From contig NZ_AQWS01000002.1 in NCBI RefSeq assembly GCF_000375405.1, positions 62,001-126,000 of the forward strand: a stretch of DNA of 64,000 nt. The letters run 5' to 3'. The position numbers and the translations under genes are program-made. Below are positions 18,027-26,777 of this stretch, piece after piece (the stretch's first letter is position 1; each line of letters starts with the position of its first letter). Under the pieces are notes generated by a model. It was given only the letters and a program-made list of their open reading frames with translations. It made no database searches and was not told the DNA's origin. This stretch comes from Bacteroides propionicifaciens DSM 19291 = JCM 14649. Its GTDB lineage: Bacteria; Bacteroidota; Bacteroidia; Bacteroidales; Bacteroidaceae.

Positions 18027-18635
18027 TTATAGATCAGAACATAGACTTCTTGACTTTTCGCCTAAATATCCACCGTGGTGTCTCTTAGAATATTCTTCGA
18101 TGGTGAACTGAGTACATTTCATGGTTTCAACAACTAGTATATCTCCAATAACAGTCATCGCTGTTGTAGAAGTTGTAGGAGTCATTCCAAGCTCACAAAC
18201 CTCTTTAGGGTTGCCTGTGCTAAGTGCGATAGTCGCTTCCTTGGCTAGTGGGCTATCGAGATTTCCTGTGATCACAATAAATTGTATATTGGGTAATAAT
18301 TGGCGAGAAAGTCGTGCCAACTCAACAATCTCTCTCGTTTTTCCTGAGTTCGAAATCATCAGAAATAAATCGTTCTCTTGTAATACACCAAGGTCGCCGT
18401 GTTGGGCTTCACTGGGGTGTAAAAATACAGCGGGGATACCCGTAGAGCAAAATGTAGTAGCAATATTCATTGCTATTTGACCAGCTTTCCCCATTCCTGA
18501 GGTTACTAGTTTACCTTTCTTTTGGTGTATCTGCTTAACAATTAGCTCAACTGCTTTTTCGTATTCGCTAGTAACTGGAATATTTGAAATAGCTTCAGCT
18601 TCTTGTTTTAATAATGCTTTAATAGCCTCAATCAT
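18027..18635 (-). CDS. kpsF: single-domain arabinose-5-phosphate isomerase-like SIS protein
   Basis: 202 residues forming one SIS domain: SGMGKAG (46-52), FLHPSEAQHGDLG, ISNSGKTREIVEL (94-106), TPTTSTTAMTVIGD, and RHHGG near the C-terminus. KpsF/KdsD enzymes convert ribulose-5-phosphate to arabinose-5-phosphate for Kdo synthesis but usually carry two CBS domains (about 320 residues); this protein lacks them. Single-domain forms are known in Bacteroides. It follows the LOG-family gene by 13 bases in one operon. Another sugar-phosphate isomerase is possible. Confidence 0.85.
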   Translation of the reverse strand: MIEAIKALLKQEAEAISNIPVTSEYEKAVELIVKQIHQKKGKLVTSGMGKAGQIAMNIATTFCSTGIPAVFLHPSEAQHGDLGVLQENDLFLMISNSGKTREIVELARLSRQLLPNIQFIVITGNLDSPLAKEATIALSTGNPKEVCELGMTPTTSTTAMTVIGDILVVETMKCTQFTIEEYSKRHHGGYLGEKSRSLCSDL

Positions 18636-18648
18636 TGTAGTATGGTTG

Positions 18649-19176
18649 TTATTTTAATAGTGTTTTGAGTTCTGTATCTGTATTTGCAACCTCATAGAGG
18701 TCAGATAAATTAGAACTTATAAATCCCTTTCTTTTGTAGTCGGCCAAGCAGGTTAGTAAACTAGAATAGTAGCCGTTGATATTGTAGAAGATGATTTTCT
18801 TGTCGTGACTACCAATGTAAAGTGATGCCAATACATGAAACACCTCATCTAACGTACCAATACCACCAGGAAAAGCGATGAGCTTATCAGATAGCTTTAA
18901 GATATTATCTTTTCTATCGCTAAGACTCTCTGTTATCATTTTTTCATCCAGATATTGACTCGCATGGTTTTGTAGTTTTGTAGGAACGATTCCGATTACT
19001 TTGCCTCCAGCCAGATGGGCTGCCTTGCCAATAATTTCCATTAGACCTCTATCAACCCCGCCATATATTAGGGTTTTCTTATTTTCTCCAAGCCATTTTC
19101 CAAAAGATGCTGCATTATCTGTGTAGATTACATCTATATTGGATGAAGCTGAGCAAAAAACGCCAATACTATTCAT
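18649..19176 (-). CDS. LOG-family Rossmann protein (TIGR00730)
   Basis: 175 residues with the family motif PGGIGTLDEVF (103-113) and GGVDRGLMEIIGKAA (39-53) for the phosphoribosyl site. LOG proteins hydrolyse cytokinin-type or other nucleoside 5'-monophosphates to base and ribose-5-phosphate. First gene of a two-gene operon with the SIS protein; both act on pentose phosphates, which may be why they are paired. That link is inference. Confidence 0.88.
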   Translation of the reverse strand: MNSIGVFCSASSNIDVIYTDNAASFGKWLGENKKTLIYGGVDRGLMEIIGKAAHLAGGKVIGIVPTKLQNHASQYLDEKMITESLSDRKDNILKLSDKLIAFPGGIGTLDEVFHVLASLYIGSHDKKIIFYNINGYYSSLLTCLADYKRKGFISSNLSDLYEVANTDTELKTLLK

Positions 19177-19241
19177 ACTTAAAAGTGATTAGTTCTTTTG
19201 CAAATATCCACAAATATTTATTAATGACCATATCTTTTGCT

Positions 19242-19249
19242 TAGTTTTG
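19242..19249 (+). promoter_or_regulatory. Bacteroidota -7 element for the M16 peptidase gene
   Basis: TAGTTTTG matches TAnnTTTG, 29 bases before the GTG start codon. Confidence 0.5.
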
Positions 19250-19278
19250 TAGCCTTAACATAATAAAGAGAGGTCAGC

Positions 19279-20499
19279 GTGAGTTACTTAGAATATGAAT
19301 TATCCAATGGATTACGAGTTATACTTGATCGAACAGAGTCGAAAGTAGCTTATTGTGGTTATGCTGTAAATGCAGGAACCCGAGACGAATTATACACTGA
19401 ATCGGGTATGGCTCATTTGGTTGAACACTTATTATTCAAGGGGACTAAGCATCGTAAAGCATGGCATATCCTAAACAGGATGGAGAATGTTGGTGGTGAT
19501 TTAAATGCTTATACTAGCAAAGAGGAAACCGTCATCTATTCAGCTTTCTTAGTCGAACATTTCAGTAGAGCTGTTGATCTTTTGACAGATATTGTTTTTC
19601 ATTCGACCTACCCACAGGACGAGCTTGAAAAGGAAGTTGAAGTTATTGCAGAGGAGATTGTCTCTTATAAGGACAGCCCTTCTGAGCTAATTTTTGATGA
19701 GTTTGAGAACCAAGTATTCCAGGATCATCCCTTAGGGCGTGATATTCTTGGTGAAGCCTCGAAGCTTAAAACCTACAGATCTGAGGATGTACACAATTTT
19801 ACTTCTCGATTTTACCGACCCAATAACATGGTGTTTTTTGTTCGAGGAAATCTCTCACTTAAACGAGTTGTTAATACCCTAGAAAACTTTACTAAAGGCA
19901 TCCCATCGGATGTTATACCTCTTTTCCGTGAATCTCCAGTTATAATACCCCCAACAAAAAAAATTGAGCTAAAAGATACCCATCAGTCGCATGTAATGAT
20001 TGGTTCTCGGTCTTTTTATCAGTTGGATAAAAATCGTGATGCACAATACCTACTCAATAATATCTTGGGCGGACCAGGGATGAATAATAAGCTTAATCTT
20101 TCGCTTCGTGAACGTAACGGTTTGGTCTATTCTGTTGAGTCTAATTTGACCTCGTATACCGATGCTGGAGTGTTTTCAATCTATTTTGGTACCGATGACT
20201 CCGATGCTGATCGCTGTATTGACTTAGTGCTTAAAGAGCTGAAAGAATTCCGAGAAACTAGATTGACTAGCTTAAAGCTATCTATGGCTAAGAAGCAATT
20301 ACTTGGTCAAATTGGTGTAGCTTCAGATAGTAGTGAAAGTTTGGCACTCGGAATGGGTAAAACATATCTACACCACCGTAAATGCGATAGCTTCGAAACC
20401 ATCTACAATAAGATTACCTCACTTACTGCTGTAGACCTATTGAATGTTGCTAACGAAATATTTGATGAAGATAAGTTATTTTATCTTATCTATAAATGA
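19279..20499 (+). CDS. M16-family zinc metallopeptidase
   Basis: 406 residues starting at GTG. Inverted zinc motif HLVEH (46-50) with the distal glutamate in EVEVIAEEI about 75 residues on, then the M16 C-terminal domain including HQSHVMIGSRSF and GGPGMNNKLNLSLRERNGLVYSV. Length and layout fit the processing-peptidase/PqqL-like single-unit type. No signal peptide is seen, so it is probably cytoplasmic. Its last 24 bases overlap tail-to-tail with the wbqC-like gene on the other strand, so no terminator fits between them. Confidence 0.92.
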   Translation: MSYLEYELSNGLRVILDRTESKVAYCGYAVNAGTRDELYTESGMAHLVEHLLFKGTKHRKAWHILNRMENVGGDLNAYTSKEETVIYSAFLVEHFSRAVDLLTDIVFHSTYPQDELEKEVEVIAEEIVSYKDSPSELIFDEFENQVFQDHPLGRDILGEASKLKTYRSEDVHNFTSRFYRPNNMVFFVRGNLSLKRVVNTLENFTKGIPSDVIPLFRESPVIIPPTKKIELKDTHQSHVMIGSRSFYQLDKNRDAQYLLNNILGGPGMNNKLNLSLRERNGLVYSVESNLTSYTDAGVFSIYFGTDDSDADRCIDLVLKELKEFRETRLTSLKLSMAKKQLLGQIGVASDSSESLALGMGKTYLHHRKCDSFETIYNKITSLTAVDLLNVANEIFDEDKLFYLIYK

Positions 20500-21129
20500 T
20501 AAATCGAGGTAGAATACCGACTCTGGGCCTTTATTGAACAGTAAATCAATAATGCTTAGATTCGGTATAAAGCCGTGTTTCTGCTTAAAGACTTGGTGAT
20601 AAGCTACAACATCAAAGTTTGGGTCTATCTCCAGGTAGCTCTTCTTGGGGTGAATCACCTCTCTTAAATCCAACTCATTCCCCTCAAAATCCATTTTGTA
20701 TTCTGATGAATAGCTATAGCTCTTCTGGCAGTCTAAAAGTTCCAAAATTAGTTCTTGTAGTGACTCGTTGAGGTCTAGTAGGTATTTAAAATCTTTGTCG
20801 TGGTAGTAGGGGGCAAACTCGTCAGCATAAAACTCAAAATAGGGGCTATTATTATAGGCTGATACTATAGCATTCCAATGGATATGTTTCCAATTTCCAT
20901 GTTGTGAAATCTCTACATCCTTCATTGAAATCTTCGGTGTACTTGCCTTAACGGTAGGAATCGTAAGGTTTTGGACACCCTCGGCACCCACTATATGGCA
21001 TCGGTTTCGGTAAGTTTGTTTGGTATAATTATCGTATTGTTCAATAACAGTGTTGGGGTTAGACACTAGTTTTTGATAATACTGAATTGGAGCCATGTAG
21101 GCCGAACTTAAGTAAAGCGTTTTATTCAT
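20476..21129 (-). CDS. WbqC-family protein
   Basis: 217 residues. The sequence shows the WbqC pattern: LSSAYMAPIQYYQKL at the start, QTYRNRCHIVGAEGVQNLTIP, then WKHIHWNAIVSAYNNSPYFEFY. WbqC proteins occur in O-antigen loci and next to signal-peptidase genes in Bacteroidales; biochemical function is not settled. It is the last gene of dapB-lepB-lepB-like-wbqC, 6 bases after the upstream stop. Confidence 0.85.
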   Translation of the reverse strand: MNKTLYLSSAYMAPIQYYQKLVSNPNTVIEQYDNYTKQTYRNRCHIVGAEGVQNLTIPTVKASTPKISMKDVEISQHGNWKHIHWNAIVSAYNNSPYFEFYADEFAPYYHDKDFKYLLDLNESLQELILELLDCQKSYSYSSEYKMDFEGNELDLREVIHPKKSYLEIDPNFDVVAYHQVFKQKHGFIPNLSIIDLLFNKGPESVFYLDLSFIDKIK

Positions 21130-21135
21130 TTTCGT

Positions 21136-22050
21136 TTAATAGATGGGCTGAAAAATTCTGTTCCAACGGTAGCCCGAAAAGAGTCCTTGGTTGGGATCTT
21201 TGGAGAACCAGATAAAGCTAGCCTTTCCGATGATATGGCTTTGAGGTACTAAGCCGAACTGCCTTGAATCCACCGTGTTTTTACTGTTTCCAGCTACCAT
21301 CCAGTAATAATCTTGTCCGAATCTATAGCTCTCTACAGGCTGGTTCTCAACCCATAATTTATTACTCTTAACGGTTGTTGTTTTTCTCTCGTGAAGCAGT
21401 ATGGTGTTATGTATCAAGGCTATGTTCCAAGGTTCTACTTTGATACTTTCACCTTTTTTAGGTATAACAAAATGATATTCCAAGTTGTCACTTAGGTCTT
21501 TGACCGTTATGCTATCTTCTCTTCCTAGCTTTTGGGCTATTAGGTAATATTCGTAGCTACTCAGACTTTGTACTAAGGAGTCGTTTCGCTCAGAAGCAGG
21601 GTTTACTGTTATTTCTAGTAGGTTTATAACGGAGTCAATAGTTGCTTTGTATCGACTGCTGTAACTGTATTGTTTTTTTTGATCGGGGCTGAAGAATAGA
21701 TCCTCTTGTTCTATTTCAAACTGAGCATTGACCAATAAGGTATCTCCAGGAAGTCCCATACAGCGGCTAGTGTATATCTCTTTTTGGTGTAGTGGAGCTT
21801 GCGTATTTGCAGGATTGTAGAAGAGTACAATATCTCCTTGCTTGGGGCTTCTGTCACCTATTACTTTGTTGCTAAAAGGTGTTGTAAAGCCATAGCTGGT
21901 CTTATTGATTATGATATGATCGCCTTGCTTAAGGCTATCTTCCATACCCTGATTAGGGATATAGCATGAGGTAAATAGCAACAGTCGAAGTATTCCTGCA
22001 ATGAGGAGTACTCCAACTGTAATTGCTATCCATTTTTTTAGTTTTCTCAT
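21136..22050 (-). CDS. signal peptidase I paralogue lacking the Ser-Lys dyad
   Basis: 304 residues from the ATG at 22050 (a TTG two codons upstream is less likely). N-terminal membrane anchor, then the S26 fold: IPNQGMEDSLKQGD, YTSRCMGLPGDTL, YYWMVAGNSKNTVDSRQFG. In active enzymes the first motif has Ser before Met; here it is Gly35. The general-base Lys before Arg-x-x-GLPGD is Ser95. Both catalytic residues are therefore gone while the substrate-binding fold remains. It lies 14 bases after active lepB, suggesting a partner or regulatory role. This is a pseudoenzyme prediction. Confidence 0.85.
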   Translation of the reverse strand: MRKLKKWIAITVGVLLIAGILRLLLFTSCYIPNQGMEDSLKQGDHIIINKTSYGFTTPFSNKVIGDRSPKQGDIVLFYNPANTQAPLHQKEIYTSRCMGLPGDTLLVNAQFEIEQEDLFFSPDQKKQYSYSSRYKATIDSVINLLEITVNPASERNDSLVQSLSSYEYYLIAQKLGREDSITVKDLSDNLEYHFVIPKKGESIKVEPWNIALIHNTILLHERKTTTVKSNKLWVENQPVESYRFGQDYYWMVAGNSKNTVDSRQFGLVPQSHIIGKASFIWFSKDPNQGLFSGYRWNRIFQPIY

Positions 22051-22064
22051 GCTCAAGAACTTTT

Positions 22065-23687
22065 TTACTTAACCCATTTAAAGAAGCGGTTCCAACGAAT
22101 TTTTCCATCAAACCATCCGTTGTCTTTCTCTAAAGATAGCCAAATAAATAGAGGTTTACCCACAATATGGTCTTCAGGCACAAATCCCCAATATCTGGAG
22201 TCGAGCGAGTTGTCTCTATTATCACCCATCATCCAGTAATAACTCATCTTGAAGGTATACTTGTCTGTTTGCTCTCCATTGATATAAATCTTACCGTCTT
22301 TTACTTCGAGCTTATTGCCCTCATAAACAGCGATACATCTTTCATAAATTGGCAGGTTTTCTAGACTAAGCTCTATTGTTTCTCCTTTTTTTGGCACCCA
22401 AATAGGCCCATAGTCGTTTTTGTCCCACTTGGTATAACCGCTAAGTGGGTAGATTAGGAGCTTCTGATAGTTAGCATCGGCTATGCGTGCCGTGTTTGGC
22501 TCTTGAATAATTTTTGAGATTAAAGCTGTATTAACCTTAAGGGTTTGATACATCTCCTTGGTCAAAGGAATCTTATAGATAAACTTATCGTCAGCTCTAA
22601 AACCATTTGAGTCAAATCCTTCTTGGTTTAAGAAGTTTGCTTCAGCACCATTGATGACCAATACCGCATATCTTGCCGAGTTGGAATACTTATTTATAAC
22701 TTTCTCTAAATCTTCGTTATTCAGACCTTCTGCATGATAAACAATTTGATTATTGCTCGCTCTGTCTTCAACTCGAACATCTCTTCGGAATAGGTATTTA
22801 TCGTCGTTATTAACACCAAGCTCTTTAAACACCTTTTCAGGAATTCTAGGGCCTGTAGTCTGTACGTAGTAGTTAAACTGTACATCGGGGGCATCGGGGT
22901 TTAATTTACCATCAATATAGACTTTACTATCAATGATCTGTAAAGTGTCTCCTGGTAGTGCTAAACAACGTTTTACATAGTTATCTCTTCGGTCAACTGG
23001 GCGACTTATGATCTCACCATAATATTGAGGCAAAGTTTCGACAACCTTACGGCCTTCGGTATAAATGCTCTCAAAGTAGTTTCGTTGTTCTTGGGTTGAC
23101 ATGCTGTCGAGCAAAGGCATGTTTTTGTTGACATTGTAGCCAATTTCGTAGGCCAGTCTGTAGAAGTCTACATTGGTCAGGTCTGAGGCAACAGTATCAC
23201 CTGCAGGATAGTTGAAAACAACAATGTCATTTCTTTGAATCTCTCCAAGTCCTTTTACACGTTTATAGTCCCAATGAGGTGAGTCAAAATAAGATTTACC
23301 ACCGCTAGGGAGTGTGTTGTGTGCAATAGGTAGTGCAATTGGTGTATTGGGTATGCGTGGTCCGTAACTAAGTTTACTAACAAATAGGTGATCACCCACT
23401 AATAGTGATTTCTCAAGAGAAGAAGTAGGGATTTGGTAGTTTTGGAACACAAATATGTTGACGAAATATACCGCAACTAGTGCAAAAAGGATGGCATCAA
23501 ACCAGCTAAACAATGTTTTGGCTATGGGGTTGGTGTATTTACGCCAAAATCCCCAAGGGATAAACCTTGTAAAGTAGATATCGATTAGGAGAGGTAGCAA
23601 AATCAGCCCTAACCAGCTTTTAACCCATACAAGGAAAAGGAGGTATAGAACGATAAATATAATGCCTTTAATCTGTCTCTTTTGCAT
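22065..23687 (-). CDS. lepB: signal peptidase I
   Basis: 540 residues, much longer than E. coli LepB (about 324). Two N-terminal membrane segments (about 8-38 and 62-82), catalytic Ser90 in IPTSSLEKSLLVGD, catalytic Lys239 in NYVKRCLALPGDTL, and the C-terminal box YYWMMGDNRDNSLDSRYWG. A large periplasmic insertion separates the boxes (about 250-440). It removes signal peptides from exported proteins. Operon order dapB-lepB-paralogue-wbqC; the dapB stop is 6 bases upstream. Confidence 0.95.
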   Translation of the reverse strand: MQKRQIKGIIFIVLYLLFLVWVKSWLGLILLPLLIDIYFTRFIPWGFWRKYTNPIAKTLFSWFDAILFALVAVYFVNIFVFQNYQIPTSSLEKSLLVGDHLFVSKLSYGPRIPNTPIALPIAHNTLPSGGKSYFDSPHWDYKRVKGLGEIQRNDIVVFNYPAGDTVASDLTNVDFYRLAYEIGYNVNKNMPLLDSMSTQEQRNYFESIYTEGRKVVETLPQYYGEIISRPVDRRDNYVKRCLALPGDTLQIIDSKVYIDGKLNPDAPDVQFNYYVQTTGPRIPEKVFKELGVNNDDKYLFRRDVRVEDRASNNQIVYHAEGLNNEDLEKVINKYSNSARYAVLVINGAEANFLNQEGFDSNGFRADDKFIYKIPLTKEMYQTLKVNTALISKIIQEPNTARIADANYQKLLIYPLSGYTKWDKNDYGPIWVPKKGETIELSLENLPIYERCIAVYEGNKLEVKDGKIYINGEQTDKYTFKMSYYWMMGDNRDNSLDSRYWGFVPEDHIVGKPLFIWLSLEKDNGWFDGKIRWNRFFKWVK

Positions 23688-23693
23688 ATAATC

Positions 23694-24419
23694 TTATTTA
23701 AGGAAGGTAAATAGGTCTGACATTTGCAACCAACCATCGTTTTTTGCAGTGAATTCAGCTGCAATAACAGCTCCAAGAGCAAAGCCTGAACGGTTCTTAG
23801 CATTGTGAGTGATGGTTATTGTATCTGCTTCCGATTCGTAGCTTATGGTATGTATACCGGGAACTTCTCCCTCACGGATTGATTCAATATATAAGTCTTC
23901 GCTTTTGACTGATGGGTCATTTACCCATTCTGTTTTGCGATTGATATTCTCCAGCACTCCTTCGGCAAGCGTAATAGCAGTACCACTCGGTGCATCAAGC
24001 TTATGGATATGGTGAGTTTCACTCATTTTGACATCATAAGCAGGAAAATCGTTCATTATCTTGGCGAGGTACTTATTTACTGATGAAAATATAGCTACAC
24101 CTAGGCTAAAGTTTGAAGACCAAAATAGTGTTTTACCTTGGTTCTGACAAAGACTATTTATCTCTTCCTCATGCTCTTCGAGCCAGCCTGTAGTGCCCGA
24201 AACAACTTTAACGCCAGCCTTAAAAGCTTGAATATAGTTATCGTAAGCTGAACTAGGATTTGTAAACTCAATGGCAACATCAGCCGATTTAAAAGCTTCA
24301 CTTTCAAAATCACCGCGATTATCGTGGTCAATTATGGAGACGATTTCGTGACCTCTGGTTTTGGCTATACGCTCAATCTCTTTCCCCATCTTTCCATATC
24401 CTATAAGTGCTATCTTCAT
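23694..24419 (-). CDS. dapB: 4-hydroxy-tetrahydrodipicolinate reductase
   Basis: 241 residues from the ATG at 24419 (MKIALIGYGKMGKEI), preferred to a TTG three codons upstream. Rossmann NAD(P)H motif GYGKMGKE, catalytic region SETHHIHKLDAPSGTA, and C-terminal HNAKNRSGFALGAVIAAEF. It reduces HTPA to tetrahydrodipicolinate in the lysine/diaminopimelate pathway. A perfect TATCTTTG lies 43 bases upstream. First gene of the signal-peptidase operon. Confidence 0.96.
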   Translation of the reverse strand: MKIALIGYGKMGKEIERIAKTRGHEIVSIIDHDNRGDFESEAFKSADVAIEFTNPSSAYDNYIQAFKAGVKVVSGTTGWLEEHEEEINSLCQNQGKTLFWSSNFSLGVAIFSSVNKYLAKIMNDFPAYDVKMSETHHIHKLDAPSGTAITLAEGVLENINRKTEWVNDPSVKSEDLYIESIREGEVPGIHTISYESEADTITITHNAKNRSGFALGAVIAAEFTAKNDGWLQMSDLFTFLK

Positions 24420-24461
24420 AATCTTCAAAAGTTTGTGTGAATTTTTTATTCCGTACTAATA

Positions 24462-24469
24462 CAAAGATA
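24462..24469 (-). promoter_or_regulatory. Bacteroidota -7 element for the dapB operon
   Basis: TATCTTTG on the minus strand, 43 bases before the dapB ATG. Confidence 0.6.
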
Positions 24470-24479
24470 ATATTTTTAT

Positions 24480-24487
24480 TATATTTG
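24480..24487 (+). promoter_or_regulatory. -7 element for the DUF2851 gene
   Basis: TATATTTG matches TAnnTTTG, 27 bases before the ATG. Back to back with the dapB element, so the two promoters diverge within 26 bases. Confidence 0.5.
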
Positions 24488-24513
24488 ATAGTTGAGAAAC
24501 ACAACTTGTTCAT

Positions 24514-25779
24514 ATGGAGGAGCTTTTATATTACGTGTGGCAGTACAAACTGTTCACCAGCTCACCTCTAGAGACCACTAATCATCTTCCCGTAGAGGTA
24601 ATCGACTCAGGACTTAGAAACTACAGTGTAGGTCCTACTTTTTTAAATGCAAAGTTAATAATTGATCACACCCTTTGGGTGGGCAATATTCTGGTACATG
24701 GGCATCATAGTGGTGCTCCTGCTGATCTTTCCACTAAATCTTTGCTTCAAGATTCAGTTATTCTTGAAGTTTATGCTCAGGTGGAGTCAGCCAAGTCTGA
24801 TTTGTGCGCCACAGATGATGCTATCCCAAAACTAATTTTGTCTTTACCCCCTGAACTAATCGATAGATACGTCAGGCTTAGGGATACTCGATACCAGCCA
24901 CATTGCTCAAAGTCTTTGTTGCTAGTAGATAAGCTGCGACTTCATTTGTGGTTCGAAGCCCTTCGTGTAGAACGACTCGAAACCAAGCAAACCCGTCTTC
25001 AAGAGCTATTTGAATCCCAAAATTATCTATGGGAAGATATATTCTTTATTGCACTAGCTCGTAATTTCGGGTTTGGTATCCGGGGTGATGTTTTTGAGCG
25101 GTGGGCAAAGAGTTTACCCTATCGTGCACTTGATAAGCATAAGGATTCGTTATTTCAGGTTGAGGCAATCTTTTTTGGTCTCGCTGGTTTATTACAGACA
25201 GATCCATCTGACCGATATATGCGTGAGCTTCAAGATGAGTTTGCCTTTTTGAGTGTAAAGTTCAATCTTAATGTAGCAGATTACCCTTGGATAGCTAGGC
25301 AGTTCAAACCAGGCAATTATCCCCATGTTCGTTTAGCTCAGCTCGCTTGGTTTTATAGCTGTCAGAGAACACAACTCTCCAACCTTTTGGATTCTACCCG
25401 TATAGACGATGTTTATAAAGCACTTGACTTTAAGACTAGTCCTTATTGGCAGACTCATGTAATTTTTGGTAAAGAGATCGCTTCACGTGATAAGGTCTTG
25501 ACTCGGCAGGCCAAAGATCTCTTAATCATTAACAGTGTATCTCCATTTTTGTATGCCTATGCTAAGCATCAAAACAGCCAGCCGAAAATGGAGTTGGCTA
25601 TTGAGCTTTTAAATCAGATAAAACCTGAAAATAATTACATTACTCGGCTTTGGCGTGCCGCACACGTTGGAGTTGATCATGCAGGTGATAGTCAAGCCCT
25701 GATTCAACTTCAGAAAGAGTACTGCGATAAAAACCGTTGTCTAGCCTGTAGAATAGGATATACTGTTTTGACTAAATGA
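24514..25779 (+). CDS. DUF2851-family protein
   Basis: 421 residues, soluble. The N-terminus has the DUF2851 pattern NYSVGPTFLNAKLIIDHTLWVGNILVHGHHSG, and the C-terminus ends with the family's Cys pair in CDKNRCLACRIGYTVL. The function is unknown. In this family the N-terminal fold resembles nucleases in some models, but no catalytic set can be read here with confidence. Monocistronic; divergent from dapB and convergent with queG. Confidence 0.85.
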   Translation: MEELLYYVWQYKLFTSSPLETTNHLPVEVIDSGLRNYSVGPTFLNAKLIIDHTLWVGNILVHGHHSGAPADLSTKSLLQDSVILEVYAQVESAKSDLCATDDAIPKLILSLPPELIDRYVRLRDTRYQPHCSKSLLLVDKLRLHLWFEALRVERLETKQTRLQELFESQNYLWEDIFFIALARNFGFGIRGDVFERWAKSLPYRALDKHKDSLFQVEAIFFGLAGLLQTDPSDRYMRELQDEFAFLSVKFNLNVADYPWIARQFKPGNYPHVRLAQLAWFYSCQRTQLSNLLDSTRIDDVYKALDFKTSPYWQTHVIFGKEIASRDKVLTRQAKDLLIINSVSPFLYAYAKHQNSQPKMELAIELLNQIKPENNYITRLWRAAHVGVDHAGDSQALIQLQKEYCDKNRCLACRIGYTVLTK

Positions 25780-25786
25780 GTATGTT

Positions 25787-25820
25787 AAGCGAGCAGCTCG
25801 TTTGGGTAGTGCGAGTAAGT
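25787..25820 (+). repeat. intergenic structured repeat, copy 1
   Basis: A 23-base block (25798-25820) matches 46013-46035 with one difference; it begins TCGTTTGGGTAGTGCGA. Just before it AAGCGAG and CTCGTTT form a short hairpin with a CAG loop. It lies between the convergent DUF2851 and queG genes. See the copy at 45983. Confidence 0.6.
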
Positions 25821-25844
25821 GGGAACTTGTGAGTCAGCCTATGG

Positions 25845-26777
25845 TTAGTCTTTAGTTGCCCGAATGTTTCGGACTAGCCCGGTAAACTTGGCTCTTTTAA
25901 CGGCTGATTTTCTAAATAATTCCTGATATTGCTTTTCGGAAAGCTCATGCCAGTCTTCTTTTTTCATGTTAAGTAGCTCGTCGGAGATTCTAAAGGCAGG
26001 TTCTAGAGATGGCTTAGCAAAACGAGTCCATGGACAGGCCTTGATGCAGTCGTCACAACCGTAAATTTTATCGCCTAAATGGGAGATGATGTCTTTATCT
26101 ATTTCACCCTTATTCTCTATGGTTTGGTAGGAGATACATTTGTTGGCATTGAGCAGAAATGGAGCCTCTAGTGCATTTGTTGGGCAGGCCTGAAGGCATC
26201 TTCGGCATGTGCCGCATCGGTTGCGTTGAGGTGTGTCGTAGTCGAGCTCAATATCGATAAAAAGTTCACCTAAAAAGAAGGTAGAACCCGCTTTAGGGAT
26301 TATCAATTGTGTATTCTTTCCAATCCAGCCCAGCCCCGATTTCCAAGCCCAATAGCGTTCAAGCACAGGCGCAGTATCACAAAATACACGGCCATTAATG
26401 GGTTGAATCTGATTGATGTAATTGAATAATTCGGTGAGTTTATCCTTTACTATGTAATGGTAGTCTTTGGCGTAGCTATACCAAGCAAGTTGGTATTGAT
26501 CGGGAGCGATAAATTGGGATGGGTAATAGTTATACGCCAGTGAAATGATGGTTTTTGTCCCATCTTCGAGGAGTGTGGGGTCAATTCTTTTCTCTAGATT
26601 ATTGGCTAGGTAGCCCATCTGACTGTGATAGCCTTTTTCTATCCACTCTTTGTAGGCTTCTAAATCCTTTTGATCAATGGGTTCAGCCAAAGCCATACCA
26701 ATAGCAGTAAAGCCTAGCAAGTAGGCTTTTTCTTTTATGAGTTCTGTGAGCTCTGTTTTAGAGTAGTTTAAATTCAT
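25845..26777 (-). CDS. queG: epoxyqueuosine reductase
   Basis: 310 residues. Cobalamin-binding N-terminal region, then two [4Fe-4S] motifs: CGTCRRCLQACP and CISYQ...YGCDDCIKACPW. It carries out the last step of queuosine synthesis in tRNA, reducing epoxyqueuosine. Length and motif order are normal. The start codon overlaps the nodB-like gene by 20 bases, so they are translated from one message. Confidence 0.95.
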   Translation of the reverse strand: MNLNYSKTELTELIKEKAYLLGFTAIGMALAEPIDQKDLEAYKEWIEKGYHSQMGYLANNLEKRIDPTLLEDGTKTIISLAYNYYPSQFIAPDQYQLAWYSYAKDYHYIVKDKLTELFNYINQIQPINGRVFCDTAPVLERYWAWKSGLGWIGKNTQLIIPKAGSTFFLGELFIDIELDYDTPQRNRCGTCRRCLQACPTNALEAPFLLNANKCISYQTIENKGEIDKDIISHLGDKIYGCDDCIKACPWTRFAKPSLEPAFRISDELLNMKKEDWHELSEKQYQELFRKSAVKRAKFTGLVRNIRATKD

